Shown: positions 15,104 to 24,081, counted from the stretch's first letter. The stretch is DNA of 64,000 bases from Cognatishimia sp. 1_MG-2023 (GCF_030548175.1 NZ_JAUORX010000002.1:62001-126000), one strand, 5' to 3'. The notes: generated by a model not told the origin, from the sequence alone. Program-made: numbers and translations.

Positions 15104-17176
15104 TTACGCTTTGATCAGGCCCAAACTTTCCAGCTTCAGCAGCACTTGGTGTGCGCAGTTGTCGACTTCGACGTTTTCAGTCTCAACGCTTAGCTCTGGG
15201 TTGGCAGGCACATCATATGGGTCAGAGATACCTGTGAACTCTTTGATTTTGCCTTCGCGCGCAAGCTTATACAGACCCTTGCGGTCACGGCGTTCACATT
15301 CCTCGATAGACGTTGCAACGTGAACTTCAACAAACGCGCCAAAGCTCTCAACGTCTTCACGCACCGCACGACGGGTTGTCGCATATGGCGCAATCGGCGC
15401 ACAGATCGCGATACCACCGTTTTTGGTGATCTCAGAAGCCACATAGCCAATCCGGCGAATGTTCAAATCGCGGTGCTCTTTGCTAAAGCCCAGCTCGGAC
15501 GACAGGTTCTTACGCACGATATCACCGTCCAACAAAGTCACCGGACGACCACCCATTTCCATCAGTTTTACCATCAAAGCATTCGCGATGGTGGATTTAC
15601 CTGAGCCAGAGAAACCGGTGAAGAACACGGTGAAACCTTGCTGTGAACGCGGCGGCTTGGTGCGGCGCAGTTCTTTCACAACTTCTGGGAACGAGAACCA
15701 TTCTGGGATTTCCAGACCTTCAGCCAAACGGCGGCGCAGTTCGGTGCCCGAGATGTTCAGGATCGTGACGTTCTCACGATCTTCGATCTCGTCATTTGGT
15801 TCATACTGCGCGCGCTCTTGCACATAAACCATGTGCTTAAAGTCGACCATTTCGATGCCCATTTCTTCTTGATGTTCGCGGAACAGATCCTGCGCATCAT
15901 AGGCGCCATAGAAATCCTCGCCTTGGCTGTTTTTGCCGGGGCCAGCGTGGTCGCGACCAACAATAAAGTGGGTGCAGCCGTGGTTTTTACGGATCAGGCC
16001 GTGCCAAACCGCTTCGCGTGGGCCAGCCATACGCATCGCAAGGTTCAGCAAGGACATTGTGGTCGTCGCGCTTGGATACTTATCCAACACGGCCTCATAG
16101 CAGCGTACGCGCGTAAAGTGATCCACATCACCCGGTTTTGTCATGCCAACAACAGGGTGGATCAACAGGTTCGCCTGGGCTTCTTTCGCGGCGCGGAACG
16201 TCAGCTCTTGGTGCGCGCGGTGCAGCGGGTTGCGTGTTTGGAACGCAACGATTTTGCGCCAACCCAGCTTGCGGAAATAGGCACGCAATTCGTTTGGCGT
16301 GTCGCGACGTGCGCGGAAGTCATAGTGAACCGGCTGTTGAATGCCGATCACCGGGCCGCCCAGATACACTTTGCCCGCTTGGTTGTGCAGGTAGTTCACC
16401 GCCGGGTGCGCGTCGTCATCTGCGCCGAATACTTTTTCAGCTTCGCGCGCTTTGTTTGGCACCCAGTTATCTGTCACAGTCATTGTCGCCAGAATGACAC
16501 CTTCTTGGTCACGCAAGGCGATGTCTTGGCCCAGTTCCAACTGTGCGGCAAATTCTTCAGACACATCCAAGTTGATTGGCATCGGCCACAAAGAGCCATC
16601 AGCCAAACGCATGTTTTCAACAACACCGTTGTAATCCTCTTCGGTCAGAAACCCTTTTAATGGGTTAAAGCCGCCGTTCATCAACAGTTCCAGATCGCAA
16701 ATCTGGCGAGGCGTCAGGTCAAGGCTGATCAAATCGGCTGCCTCAACTTTTAGTTTCTGTGCAGAGTCATATGACACATACAGTTCTGGAATGGGTGCAA
16801 AGTTGTTCAACATGCTTGTTGTCCTATCTTTTAAAAGGAAATGACTGCTCGACTTTCCGGTCAGTTCCGCGTGCAACGCGTCATATTCCGCAAATTTTCG
16901 GGCTAGGAATTGGTCGGTCAGTTGACGCTTTGTGGCAGCGCCTTTTGACGTCAGTGCGTAGGCGAACCGCTGGCGCTTATCTACGCCTGACCGTTCACTA
17001 ATCTTGATATATCCGGCCTCGGCCGTTGAGCGTAACAAAGAGTTGAGCCGCCCCAAAGAAATCTCGAGCGCTGACGCAGTTGATCGCTGCGAGGCGTCCG
17101 GCGCCGTATCCAGCTGGCGCAGCAGGCGAAAGAGAAGATCATCTTCCGCGATTTCTGATTTGGTCTTTAGCGACAT
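15104..17176 (-). CDS. Sulfate adenylyltransferase/adenylylsulfate kinase with in-frame N-terminal winged-helix regulator domain
   Basis: One uninterrupted 690-residue frame. Residues about 10-105 form a winged-helix domain like the MarR-type EPS-associated regulators (DDLLFRLLRQL, LGRLNSLLRSTAEAGYIKI, FAYALTSKGAATKRQLTDQFLARKFAEYDAL). From residue 122 comes a canonical bifunctional enzyme: ATP sulfurylase with QTRNPLHRAH (313-322) and GRDHAGPGKNS, then APS kinase with P-loop GFSGSGKST (521-529) and DGDIVRKNLSSELGFS. The enzyme activates sulfate to APS and PAPS. An internal ATG at 16813 has TAGGA 8 bases upstream and would give the usual 569-residue enzyme. The cell may therefore make a fusion, the enzyme alone, or both. 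The upstream start at 17176 (GAAGAA spacer) is clear. Confidence 0.88.
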   Translation of the reverse strand: MSLKTKSEIAEDDLLFRLLRQLDTAPDASQRSTASALEISLGRLNSLLRSTAEAGYIKISERSGVDKRQRFAYALTSKGAATKRQLTDQFLARKFAEYDALHAELTGKSSSHFLLKDRTTSMLNNFAPIPELYVSYDSAQKLKVEAADLISLDLTPRQICDLELLMNGGFNPLKGFLTEEDYNGVVENMRLADGSLWPMPINLDVSEEFAAQLELGQDIALRDQEGVILATMTVTDNWVPNKAREAEKVFGADDDAHPAVNYLHNQAGKVYLGGPVIGIQQPVHYDFRARRDTPNELRAYFRKLGWRKIVAFQTRNPLHRAHQELTFRAAKEAQANLLIHPVVGMTKPGDVDHFTRVRCYEAVLDKYPSATTTMSLLNLAMRMAGPREAVWHGLIRKNHGCTHFIVGRDHAGPGKNSQGEDFYGAYDAQDLFREHQEEMGIEMVDFKHMVYVQERAQYEPNDEIEDRENVTILNISGTELRRRLAEGLEIPEWFSFPEVVKELRRTKPPRSQQGFTVFFTGFSGSGKSTIANALMVKLMEMGGRPVTLLDGDIVRKNLSSELGFSKEHRDLNIRRIGYVASEITKNGGIAICAPIAPYATTRRAVREDVESFGAFVEVHVATSIEECERRDRKGLYKLAREGKIKEFTGISDPYDVPANPELSVETENVEVDNCAHQVLLKLESLGLIKA
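16813..16826 (-). promoter_or_regulatory. Internal ribosome binding site and ATG for the stand-alone Sat/CysC form
   Basis: On the - strand TAGGACAACAAGC precedes ATG 16813, a good Shine-Dalgarno distance. The following residues MLNNFAPIPELYVSYDSAQ match the normal N-terminus of the Roseobacter-type bifunctional enzyme. Confidence 0.6.
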
Positions 17177-17194
17177 TTCTTCGGCTCAATGTAT

Positions 17195-17208
17195 GTTCAC
17201 GAATGAAC
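17195..17208. promoter_or_regulatory. Inverted repeat GTTCA-N4-TGAAC just upstream of the winged-helix/sat start
   Basis: Perfect 5-bp arms lie 19-32 bases upstream of the 17176 start codon, a position suited to an operator. A winged-helix domain is encoded at the start of the same gene, so autoregulation is a reasonable but untested guess. Confidence 0.35.
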
Positions 17209-17523
17209 GCATTGCACGAAAAAATATCTGAGCAAAGTGTTTTCTGCATAAAATGCCTGTTTTCTAAGGCTGTGGCATTGCGATCACGCTGGTTTCCCGC
17301 GGCTATTTATTCGTAGCTTGCGACAAATAGACGAACCATTTTCTACTGAATTTCTAATAGGCACGCGTTTGTTTGCCGCTTTGCAGCGCAGCCTAAACAT
17401 CATTCGGATGCAATTTTGTTGAAAATTGAGACCGATGAGCCGGGCAATCTACTGCCAGCCAGCCGCAATCTTCACCAATTCCAAGTCAACCCAGTCTAAT
17501 CCCCAACTGAGTCGCTCAACAAA

Positions 17524-17551
17524 AAAGGCGCAGCATCTCTGCTGCGCCTTT
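17524..17551 (-). terminator. Terminator of trxB
   Basis: A perfect 12-bp stem (AAAGGCGCAGCA and complement) around loop TCTC, 25 bases past the trxB stop; in the trxB direction it is followed by a run of T. Confidence 0.85.
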
Positions 17552-17575
17552 CTAAACCTCATCGCATATTCGCGA

Positions 17576-18520
17576 TCAGTCTTCTTGTTCTGCCAAGAAG
17601 CGCTCAGCATCCAATGCAGCCATGCAACCCATGCCCGCAGATGTCACAGCCTGACGATACACATGGTCCGTCAAATCGCCCGCAGCAAAAATGCCGGGGA
17701 TAGATGTCTTGGATGTGCCAGCTTCAACTTTCACATAGCCACCCATATGGGTTTCCAGCTTGTCTTTTACCAACTCGCTGGCAGGGGCGTGGCCAATCGC
17801 AACAAAGACACCCGCACAGTCGATCTGCGTGATTTCATCTGTCTTTGTGTGTTTCACTTTGATGCCTGTCACACCCAATGGCGCTTCGGTGCCCAGCACC
17901 TCTTGCAGCTCATGGAACCAAAGCGTCTCGATCTTTTCATTTTTCTCAAGACGGTTGATCAAAATCTTCTCGGCGCGCAGCTCATCGCGACGGTGAACCA
18001 AAGTCACTTTTGAGGCAAAGTTGGTCAGGAACAGCGCTTCTTCAACAGCAGTATTGCCGCCACCGATAACCACAATCTCTTGGCCGCGATAAAAGAAGCC
18101 ATCGCATGTCGCGCAAGCAGATACACCAAACCCTTTGAACTTTTCTTCGCTCTCTAGGCCCAGCCACTTTGCACGTGCGCCAGTTGCCAAAATAACCGCA
18201 TCTGCCGTGTAAACAGTGCCGCTGTCACCCTTGGCCACAAACGGGCGGCTTTCGGTATCCAGCTCGGTGATAATGTCGCCAATGATCTCACAGCCCATCG
18301 CTTGCGCGTGTTCCTGCATCTTAACCATCAGGTCGGGGCCCTGAACTTCGGTAAAGCCTGGGTAGTTTTCAACTTCGGTGGTGGTAGTCAACTGACCACC
18401 AGGCTCGATACCCTGAACCAAGATAGGGCTTAACATCGCGCGGCTCGCATAAACGCCCGCAGTATAGCCAGCAGGTCCCGAACCAATAATCAGAACCTTT
18501 GTGTGTTTCGTATCGCCCAT
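17576..18520 (-). CDS. trxB: Thioredoxin-disulfide reductase
   Basis: 314 residues from ATG 18520, chosen because the FAD loop [20 protein letters not shown] begins at residue 9 as in relatives; the frame remains open further upstream but encodes nothing conserved. The redox-active centre SACATCDG gives C136 and C139, the NADPH loop is [13 protein letters not shown], and the C-terminal FAD contact is [34 protein letters not shown]. The enzyme passes electrons from NADPH to thioredoxin in the cytoplasm. It is divergent from an Lrp-type regulator, an arrangement common in this group. Confidence 0.95.
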   Translation of the reverse strand: MGDTKHTKVLIIGSGPAGYTAGVYASRAMLSPILVQGIEPGGQLTTTTEVENYPGFTEVQGPDLMVKMQEHAQAMGCEIIGDIITELDTESRPFVAKGDSGTVYTADAVILATGARAKWLGLESEEKFKGFGVSACATCDGFFYRGQEIVVIGGGNTAVEEALFLTNFASKVTLVHRRDELRAEKILINRLEKNEKIETLWFHELQEVLGTEAPLGVTGIKVKHTKTDEITQIDCAGVFVAIGHAPASELVKDKLETHMGGYVKVEAGTSKTSIPGIFAAGDLTDHVYRQAVTSAGMGCMAALDAERFLAEQED

Positions 18521-18738
18521 ATCCCACCCATGTGCTTGCAGTTCGTTGTTAGACAGGGGATATAGCGACCCAAGGGCCACGTTAAAACCCCCGACATAGG
18601 TCATATGCATCACATACATCTGATCGTCTGAGCAAAGGGGAGGCACCGCTCGCTATTCCCCAATGTCATTTCGTGAAATATTATTGCGCATGTAGCGCTT
18701 GGTGTTATAACAAACGCAAATTTCACGGAGAATACTGA

Positions 18739-19239
18739 ATGTCCGGCACCCGGCTTGATCCCATTGACCGCAAAATTCTTGCCGAGCTGCAAGCGGACGG
18801 TCGGATGACAAACGTTGAGTTGGCGAAACGAGTCGGGATTTCGGCACCTCCGTGCCTGCGCCGTGTGCGAACGCTGGAAGAAGCAGGCTACATTCGCGGC
18901 TATCACGCTGACGTTGATTCCCGCGAACTGGGCTTCGAAGTACAGGTCTTTGCGATGGTTGGGCTTGTCAGCCAAGCTGAATCTGATCTCTCCGCATTCG
19001 AAGATCGCTGTCGTGAATGGTCCTTAGTCCGCGAATGCCACATGTTGAACGGCGAGGTGGATTTCATCTTGAAATGCGTCGCACCTGACCTGTCTACATT
19101 CCAAAGCTTTCTAACCAATGATCTGTTAAAGGCGGACAATGTGGCAAGCGTGAAAACCTCATTGGTGATCCGCGATGCAAAGGACGAGCCGGGCGTGCCG
19201 TTCGACGTTCTCGAAGAACGCATCAACCGCATCGCCTAA
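18739..19239 (+). CDS. Lrp/AsnC-family transcriptional regulator
   Basis: 166 residues. An N-terminal helix-turn-helix (LDPIDRKILAELQADGRMTNVELAKRVGISAPPCLRRVRTLEEAGYI cut into three helices, residues 6-55) is followed by a C-terminal RAM-type ligand-binding region (VQVFAMVGL, VRECHMLNGEVDFILKCVAPDL). Proteins of this type sense amino acids or related metabolites. The start ATG has GGAG about 9 bases upstream. It is transcribed away from trxB; the effector is unknown. The C-terminus, ending 1 base before the convergent TetR gene, is complete. Confidence 0.92.
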   Translation: MSGTRLDPIDRKILAELQADGRMTNVELAKRVGISAPPCLRRVRTLEEAGYIRGYHADVDSRELGFEVQVFAMVGLVSQAESDLSAFEDRCREWSLVRECHMLNGEVDFILKCVAPDLSTFQSFLTNDLLKADNVASVKTSLVIRDAKDEPGVPFDVLEERINRIA

Positions 19240-19830
19240 TCAGGCCTGCGGCATCAGCCACGCATTCAAATAAATCCGCAGCTGGTCTTGCATCAGCATT
19301 TCATTGTGCAAAGCACAATAATGCAGCGCCATGGCCTGAATTAGAAACGCACCCACGCCGTCTGCCAGCAATTCCGGTGAAATGTCCTTGCGAAATGGTC
19401 CCATGGCCAGCCAAGGCCCCAACACCATCCCGGTGCGTTGAAAATTCTGCGCAATTGGGCCAATGGTCTCTTTTGCGGCCGCACCAGAGTGGCGCAGGAT
19501 CACATCAAACACATAGCGTTCGCTGGTCATGAACCCGACCAATGGCATCAAGGCCTGAACCAGCCCCTCAACATCCTTTGGGGCAGGGAGCGTTTCAATC
19601 GCATCAAGGTAGCTATCAACCTTTGGGCCGATCAACTGCTCCATCAGCGCGTCTTTGTCTTTGAAATGTGCAAAGAACGTCCCCTTTGCAACACCTGCGC
19701 TTGCGACGACTTGCTCAACCCGCAAGGCCTCATACCCAGCTTCGTCTACTACTACCTGCGCAGCTTCAATCAGCTTTGCGCGGGTTTTCAATGTGCGTGT
19801 TTGTACTTTGACCATACCCGTTTTTGGCAT
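19240..19830 (-). CDS. TetR-family repressor, divergent from flavodoxin-fold oxidoreductase
   Basis: 196 residues; a second ATG at 19815 is possible. The N-terminal HTH reads TRAKLIEAAQVVVDEAGYEALRVEQVVASAGVAKGTFFAHFKDKDALM in outline, with the typical KGTFFAHFKDK recognition helix (residues about 48-58). The C-terminal ligand-binding part has no assigned effector. Three copies of the palindrome TGACC-N2-GGTCA lie between it and the divergent oxidoreductase gene, the first 7 bases from its start codon, so autorepression and control of the neighbour are strongly suggested. Confidence 0.9.
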   Translation of the reverse strand: MPKTGMVKVQTRTLKTRAKLIEAAQVVVDEAGYEALRVEQVVASAGVAKGTFFAHFKDKDALMEQLIGPKVDSYLDAIETLPAPKDVEGLVQALMPLVGFMTSERYVFDVILRHSGAAAKETIGPIAQNFQRTGMVLGPWLAMGPFRKDISPELLADGVGAFLIQAMALHYCALHNEMLMQDQLRIYLNAWLMPQA

Positions 19831-19836
19831 GCTTTA

Positions 19837-19848
19837 TGACCGCGGTCA
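19837..19848. promoter_or_regulatory. Operator copy 1, TGACCGCGGTCA
   Basis: Perfect 12-bp palindrome immediately upstream of the tetR start codon. The same motif recurs at 19860 and 19891. Confidence 0.75.
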
Positions 19849-19859
19849 AATTCAATAAT

Positions 19860-19871
19860 TGACCGTGGTCA
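19860..19871. promoter_or_regulatory. Operator copy 2, TGACCGTGGTCA
   Basis: Same half-sites TGACC/GGTCA, centre 23 bases from copy 1 (about two helical turns). Confidence 0.75.
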
Positions 19872-19890
19872 TTTTTTAGGTGTATCAAAT

Positions 19891-19902
19891 TGACCATGGT
19901 CA
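19891..19902. promoter_or_regulatory. Operator copy 3, TGACCATGGTCA
   Basis: Perfect palindrome, centre 31 bases from copy 2 and 16 bases before the oxidoreductase ATG, well placed to block its transcription. Confidence 0.75.
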
Positions 19903-19918
19903 TTAATTGGAAAGAATC

Positions 19919-20497
19919 ATGTCACAGAAACGTATCTTCGTCCTAAATGGACACCCCGCAGAAACCTCATTGTCTCGCACATTTGCTGAATCCTATGCCG
20001 ACGCAGCGCGTGCCTCTGGTCACGACGTGCGCATCGCCCATGTCCGTGATTTAGATTTCGATATGGACTATGAATTTGGCGGCTATAAAAATTCCAAACC
20101 GCTAGAGCCTGATCTCGAAACAATCCTGCAAAACATCGAATGGTCCGAACACATGGTCCTTGCCACGCCTATGTGGTGGGGCGGCTTGCCTGCAAAGCTC
20201 AAAGGAATGATCGATCGCTCATTCCTACCGGGGCGCACGTTCGACACACGTGGAAAGATGCCAAAACCCATGCTGGGCGGCCGCACGGCGCGGGTCTTTC
20301 TAACCTCAGATTCACCAGCTTGGTATTTCCGGCTAATCTTGAAAAATGCTTTGATCTGGCAACTCCGCCGTCAGATCCTTGGCTTTATCGGCCTGAAAAC
20401 AAAGGTCACAACATTTGCCCAGGCCAGCCATCCCAAAGATGGCCAAGTCGACGGTTGGGTAAAAACCGTAAACACATTCGCAAAACTGGCCGCCTAA
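19919..20497 (+). CDS. NAD(P)H-dependent FMN oxidoreductase, flavodoxin-like fold (NQO1/KefF type)
   Basis: 192 residues from ATG 19919 (GGAAAG upstream; an in-frame TTG at 19907 is less likely). It begins KRIFVLNGHPAETSLSRTFAESY, the flavin-phosphate loop of the NQO/MdaB/KefF family, with TPMWWGGLPAKLKGMIDRSFLPGRTF binding the flavin ring and LTSDSPAWYFRLILKNALI following. Such enzymes reduce quinones or electrophiles with two electrons, often as a detoxification step. It is probably induced when the divergent TetR repressor binds its ligand. It ends with a strong terminator. Confidence 0.88.
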   Translation: MSQKRIFVLNGHPAETSLSRTFAESYADAARASGHDVRIAHVRDLDFDMDYEFGGYKNSKPLEPDLETILQNIEWSEHMVLATPMWWGGLPAKLKGMIDRSFLPGRTFDTRGKMPKPMLGGRTARVFLTSDSPAWYFRLILKNALIWQLRRQILGFIGLKTKVTTFAQASHPKDGQVDGWVKTVNTFAKLAA

Positions 20498-20506
20498 AAC
20501 CAAAAA

Positions 20507-20534
20507 CCCCCGTCGGACATCGTCCGAGCGGGGG
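20507..20534. terminator. Terminator after the flavodoxin-fold gene
   Basis: CCCCCGTCGGAC pairs with GTCCGA-G-CGGGGG (one bulged G) around a 3-base loop, then CTTTCC. The opposing small gene at 20563 could use the same stem. Confidence 0.8.
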
Positions 20535-20562
20535 CTTTCCGGGGGAAGGAAATTAGATCGGC

Positions 20563-20703
20563 TTAAGCGGTTTGCTTCAGCGTCAGCGCTGGTTTCAGCG
20601 ATACTTGGCTAAGACCCATCATCCGCTTTTTAGCCCACGGCAGCACCGGCTGCTCTGCTTTGCTGGTTGCGATGATAGATTTCAAAAAACGTTGTTTACA
20701 CAT
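20563..20703 (-). CDS. Possible 46-residue basic peptide of unknown function
   Basis: A short frame starting MCKQRFLKSIIATSK and ending LTLKQTA, with GGAG 8 bases before its ATG. It is rich in lysine and lacks a membrane segment or known motif. It sits alone between the oxidoreductase terminator and pgeF and is transcribed in the same direction as pgeF but downstream of it. It is short enough to be chance, but the ribosome site and start are good. I do not recognise a family with certainty. Confidence 0.5.
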   Translation of the reverse strand: MCKQRFLKSIIATSKAEQPVLPWAKKRMMGLSQVSLKPALTLKQTA

Positions 20704-20841
20704 GAGGTCTGCTCCGTCTTGCCCATTCGGGATTGTCCTTGGTTCCTGAACAATCTGACCCTGAATTGGGGCATAGTTGCGGCGACAATCGCAAGATTTG
20801 ACGGAGTTGCAGAGGTAAAACGATGTCAGATTTACTGGGAA

Positions 20842-21591
20842 TTACATCCGAATAACCGAAATCAAACGCCCATAATCGGCTTCTTGCGCATGGGTTGCGC
20901 GGCGATATGAAAAGAACCGTTCCGGATCACTATAGGTACAATGCCTGATCCATTCCGCCCCACCAATGCCAGTCTCGCGCAAACGATGCAGGCCAAACGC
21001 AGGCAAATCAAACATGTACCGCCCGTTCTGACCTTGGCCAAAGAAACGCGAATTCTCTGTGTCCTCAGTCATAAAGGCATCCAGAAACTCTGGCCCAACT
21101 TCATAAGCCCGCTGGCTAATGCACGGCCCAATCACCGCAAAAATCTCATCACGATCAGCACCCAATGCCACCATGCCATCAACTGTCGCATCCAAAACGC
21201 CGTCCAGCGCACCACGCCATCCCGCATGGGCCGCACCGATCACACCGTTCATCCGATCCGCAAACAGCACCGGCTGACAATCCGCCGTCAAAATCGACAA
21301 CGCGATACCCGGCACATTGGTCACCATAGCGTCCGCCTTGCCATGATCTGCCGACGCATCCGTCACTGTGACCACATCCGCCGAATGCACCTGATGCACG
21401 CGCGCCAGCTCTTCAACATCCATTGCTTGCGCCACACGAGTGCGGTTGATCTCGACAATCTCGCTTTGGTCAGAGCTGCCAGTGCCGCAATTCAGCCCGT
21501 TAAACACCCCGGAAGAGGCCCCGCCTTTGCGGGTAAAGAACCCGTGGCGCACAGGGGAAAGGCTTGCAGAGGATAAAATCTCAAGGGTCAT
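20842..21591 (-). CDS. pgeF: Peptidoglycan editing factor PgeF (YfiH, multicopper polyphenol oxidoreductase fold)
   Basis: 249 residues. Diagnostic segments are HGFFTRKGGASSGVFNGLNCG near residue 16, RVHQVHSADV, SILTADCQPVLFAD, GAAHAGWRGALDGVL and IGPCISQRAYEVGPEFL, together providing the His/Cys metal or catalytic site of the YfiH/DUF152 family. The E. coli member removes wrongly incorporated serine from peptidoglycan precursors. The ATG overlaps the stop of the upstream methyltransferase by 4 bases, so it is the last gene of lgt-midA-pgeF. Substrate in this organism is inferred from the family. Confidence 0.9.
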   Translation of the reverse strand: MTLEILSSASLSPVRHGFFTRKGGASSGVFNGLNCGTGSSDQSEIVEINRTRVAQAMDVEELARVHQVHSADVVTVTDASADHGKADAMVTNVPGIALSILTADCQPVLFADRMNGVIGAAHAGWRGALDGVLDATVDGMVALGADRDEIFAVIGPCISQRAYEVGPEFLDAFMTEDTENSRFFGQGQNGRYMFDLPAFGLHRLRETGIGGAEWIRHCTYSDPERFFSYRRATHAQEADYGRLISVIRM

Positions 21592-22652
21592 GCTTCTACT
21601 CCGGCAGGAGGGGTGGCGCCTTCTGGGTAAAAGGCAACAACTTTGAATAGATTTCCCATTTCGTCAGGGTGGGTCAAGCGCCGATGTGCTGCAATATGCT
21701 CTTCCATGGTCACAGGTTCCATCAGTGCTGCCAAGGTTTGCGCCCGCGTTGTGATCCCCAAACGCTCCAAAAACACACCCTGCGGCGTGACCCGCGAAAA
21801 CTTGCTAGGCGTCGCCATACACAGCGCCTCAAAATCCACATGCGCGGTCAAATCCGCTTCTCCGGGCACATCCAACGCATCAACTTCTTGATGGGCTTTC
21901 AACGCCTGAAACGTATCCCCAAGCGAGCGCCAATCCCCGTAGTCGATGATCAAAGCCGCGCCGCCATGCTGCGAAATACGCTTGCCGATCTCGTTTACAA
22001 TCGGCGCTGCCGCTTCACATATTTCAACCAAGTCACCCTCTTGGGTGTCCTGCAACCGATGCGCCAAGGCCTGCTGCGGCACCGCCGCGCTTAGCCCATA
22101 ACACAACGTACCATTCTCAAACCCAACCAAGCGTTCACGCCAAACATCGCCCTCGCGAATAAACTGGCGGATCGGCAAGGCGTCAAAAAACTCGTTCGCA
22201 ATGAAATACAGCGGCATTTCGGGCAGGGTATCAACCGTGTCATGCCACGTCGCATCCCCCAGCAACTCGCGCTGTTTCCGGCGTAGCGCAGGGGATGCTT
22301 CAACCAGATGCAATTCCAATGCGTCATGAAATCCCGGCACCCGTCGCGTCGCCCGCAACAGATCAGCCATCAATGTACCGCGTCCCGGACCGGCCTCTGC
22401 CAAAGCAAATCGCTTTGGCGCACCTTGATCCATCCAAGCCTGCGCCAAAGACAGCCCCAACAACTCACCAAACATCTGCGTCATTTCGGGCGCGGTGGTG
22501 AAGTCACCCTGCGCACCCAGCGGATCGCGCGTTGCGTAATACCCATACTGCGGATGCATCAAACATTCGGCCATATAGTCCGACAGCCGGATCGGCCCAA
22601 CCGCGCGGATGCGGTCAATCAATACGTCTTTCAAAGGTGTCCCTGTGATCAT
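21588..22652 (-). CDS. SAM-dependent methyltransferase, MidA/NDUFAF7 family (DUF185)
   Basis: 354 residues from ATG 22652; the frame is longer upstream but that part overlaps lgt and is not conserved. Family features: [21 protein letters not shown] near the start, [18 protein letters not shown], the SAM loop [27 protein letters not shown] and LIIDYGD. The mitochondrial relative methylates an arginine of a complex I subunit; bacterial substrates are not settled. It overlaps both lgt and pgeF by 4 bases (ATGA), a tight operon. Confidence 0.9.
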   Translation of the reverse strand: MITGTPLKDVLIDRIRAVGPIRLSDYMAECLMHPQYGYYATRDPLGAQGDFTTAPEMTQMFGELLGLSLAQAWMDQGAPKRFALAEAGPGRGTLMADLLRATRRVPGFHDALELHLVEASPALRRKQRELLGDATWHDTVDTLPEMPLYFIANEFFDALPIRQFIREGDVWRERLVGFENGTLCYGLSAAVPQQALAHRLQDTQEGDLVEICEAAAPIVNEIGKRISQHGGAALIIDYGDWRSLGDTFQALKAHQEVDALDVPGEADLTAHVDFEALCMATPSKFSRVTPQGVFLERLGITTRAQTLAALMEPVTMEEHIAAHRRLTHPDEMGNLFKVVAFYPEGATPPAGVEA

Positions 22653-23536
22653 GCCACCACCTTGGCAGCACGACGCATCAGCCACAACCCAAGGATTATC
22701 ATTGGCAGGCTCAGAATTTGCCCCATGGTTAATCCAACGCCGCCCATCTGCCACGCCCAGCCAAGCGGATTGCCTTCGCTCACAAACTGCGCATCCGGCT
22801 GGCGCACAAATTCAACCATGAACCGCGCAAGACCATATCCGGCAAAGAAAATCCCCGTGATCCGCCCCGGCATCTGAAACGCATCCCGCTTCCAACCCTG
22901 CCAAAGCAGGATGGCCAACAACACAACACCTTCCAGAAACGCCTCGTACAATTGGCTTGGGTGGCGCACACAAATGCCTTCAATCTGACCGCAGCTCTGC
23001 GCATCCAACCCCGGAAAGGCCACGCCCCAAGGCAGGTCAGTGGCGCGTCCCCATAGCTCTGCATTGATGAAATTCGCAATCCGGCCCAACATCAAACCAA
23101 CCGGCACGCCCACCGCAATCGCATCCGCCACCGATAGCTTCGGCAACCCGTTCCGCGCACAGTAAATCCAACCGGCCACCACAACGCCCAGCATGCCGCC
23201 ATGAAACGCCATACCGCCTTGCCAGACCTGCAAAATCTCCATGGGGTGGCTCAGGTAATAGGCGGGCTGATAAAACAACACATAGCCCAACCGGCCACCC
23301 AAAATGATGCCGAGAATAACCCAGGTCAGTAAATCCTCGACCTGCACCGCTTCCATCGGCGCTTGTCCATCACGCCATAGTCGCGCGGTTCGGACCGCTC
23401 GCACAGAGATGCGCCAAGCAATCAGGATACCGACGATATACGCCATCGCATACCAGCGCAGCGCGAACTCAAAGCCGCCCAGCGATAGGGTGAATATTTC
23501 GGGTGAAATCTCGGGGAAGGGGATCAATGCCTGCAT
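22649..23536 (-). CDS. lgt: Prolipoprotein diacylglyceryl transferase
   Basis: 295 residues with about seven membrane segments. The Lgt signatures are present: [23 protein letters not shown] (the essential His-Gly region) and [14 protein letters not shown], with [13 protein letters not shown] later. Lgt adds diacylglyceryl to the cysteine of prolipoproteins in the inner membrane, which would serve the several lipoproteins encoded in the Tad locus of this window. First gene of the lgt-midA-pgeF operon; it is divergent from ubiK. Confidence 0.95.
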   Translation of the reverse strand: MQALIPFPEISPEIFTLSLGGFEFALRWYAMAYIVGILIAWRISVRAVRTARLWRDGQAPMEAVQVEDLLTWVILGIILGGRLGYVLFYQPAYYLSHPMEILQVWQGGMAFHGGMLGVVVAGWIYCARNGLPKLSVADAIAVGVPVGLMLGRIANFINAELWGRATDLPWGVAFPGLDAQSCGQIEGICVRHPSQLYEAFLEGVVLLAILLWQGWKRDAFQMPGRITGIFFAGYGLARFMVEFVRQPDAQFVSEGNPLGWAWQMGGVGLTMGQILSLPMIILGLWLMRRAAKVVA

Positions 23537-23642
23537 GTGCGTCTGTCTGCCTCTGCCTGTGGGGGGAAGTCAACCTTGTGACTCGCCGCATTCCACCCCA
23601 TATAGGGTCTGAATGTAACGTCACCTAGCCGGAGTGCGAAAG

Positions 23643-23882
23643 ATGCAAACCCGCAACAAAATTATGGACGACTTTTCCCAGCTGATGACCAACGCCATGG
23701 GCGTGGCTCAGGGCGCCAAGGATGAGGCAGAGAATGCCATGAAATCCTTGATGGATCGCTGGTTGGCAGATCGAGACTTCGTCACCCGCGAAGAATTCGA
23801 CGCCGTCCGCGCCATGGCCCAAAAGGCCCGCGAAGAAAACGAAACCCTCAAAGCCCGCCTGGACGCGCTTGAAGGGAAGTAA
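23643..23882 (+). CDS. Ubiquinone biosynthesis accessory factor, UbiK/BMFP family
   Basis: 79 residues from ATG 23643 (GGAG 9 bases upstream; an in-frame GTG at 23634 is less likely). The pattern is MQTRNKIMDDFSQLM, a membrane-binding amphipathic helix, then FVTREEFDAVRAMAQKAREENETLKARLDALE, a C-terminal coiled coil, as in BMFP/UbiK proteins. These form trimers and assist the ubiquinone hydroxylation complex. Divergent from lgt with 106 bases between start codons. Confidence 0.85.
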   Translation: MQTRNKIMDDFSQLMTNAMGVAQGAKDEAENAMKSLMDRWLADRDFVTREEFDAVRAMAQKAREENETLKARLDALEGK

Positions 23883-24019
23883 GCGATTTGGGCAGGTCAC
23901 AGGATCTGCCCTAAAATAATCAACCTCTGATTGCTTGGCGTTCCTTGATTCAGTCAGGGGTGGTTTATTTAGCACGCATTTCCTGGAAAAACGTCGCAAA
24001 ACCTTCATGAAGCGCCCCT

Positions 24020-24034
24020 TTCCAATAATTGGAA
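24020..24034. promoter_or_regulatory. 15-bp palindrome TTCCAATAATTGGAA upstream of the BCCT transporter
   Basis: Perfect 7-bp arms with a single central A, 47 bases before the transporter ATG. It is a plausible operator; no regulator gene is adjacent. Confidence 0.4.
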
Positions 24035-24081
24035 CGGCGAATTGGGTGCACCCTTGTCTGCATAGATAAGGGAGAAGGAAA

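Larger units (their letters stand above)
17177..17575. other. Gene-free stretch between sat/cysC and trxB
   Basis: About 400 bases with no credible coding frame. It holds the sat/cysC promoter region with a short inverted repeat near 17195, AT-rich sequence at 17210-17420 and the trxB terminator at 17524-17551. Nothing else recognised. Confidence 0.7.

Noticed and set aside
15818-16660. 280-residue frame opposite the sulfate adenylyltransferase
   Set aside because: Shadow of a strongly conserved gene; no ribosome site or family.
17426-18013. 195-residue frame across the trxB end and terminator
   Set aside because: Runs through the trxB terminator hairpin and antisense to trxB; no protein family.
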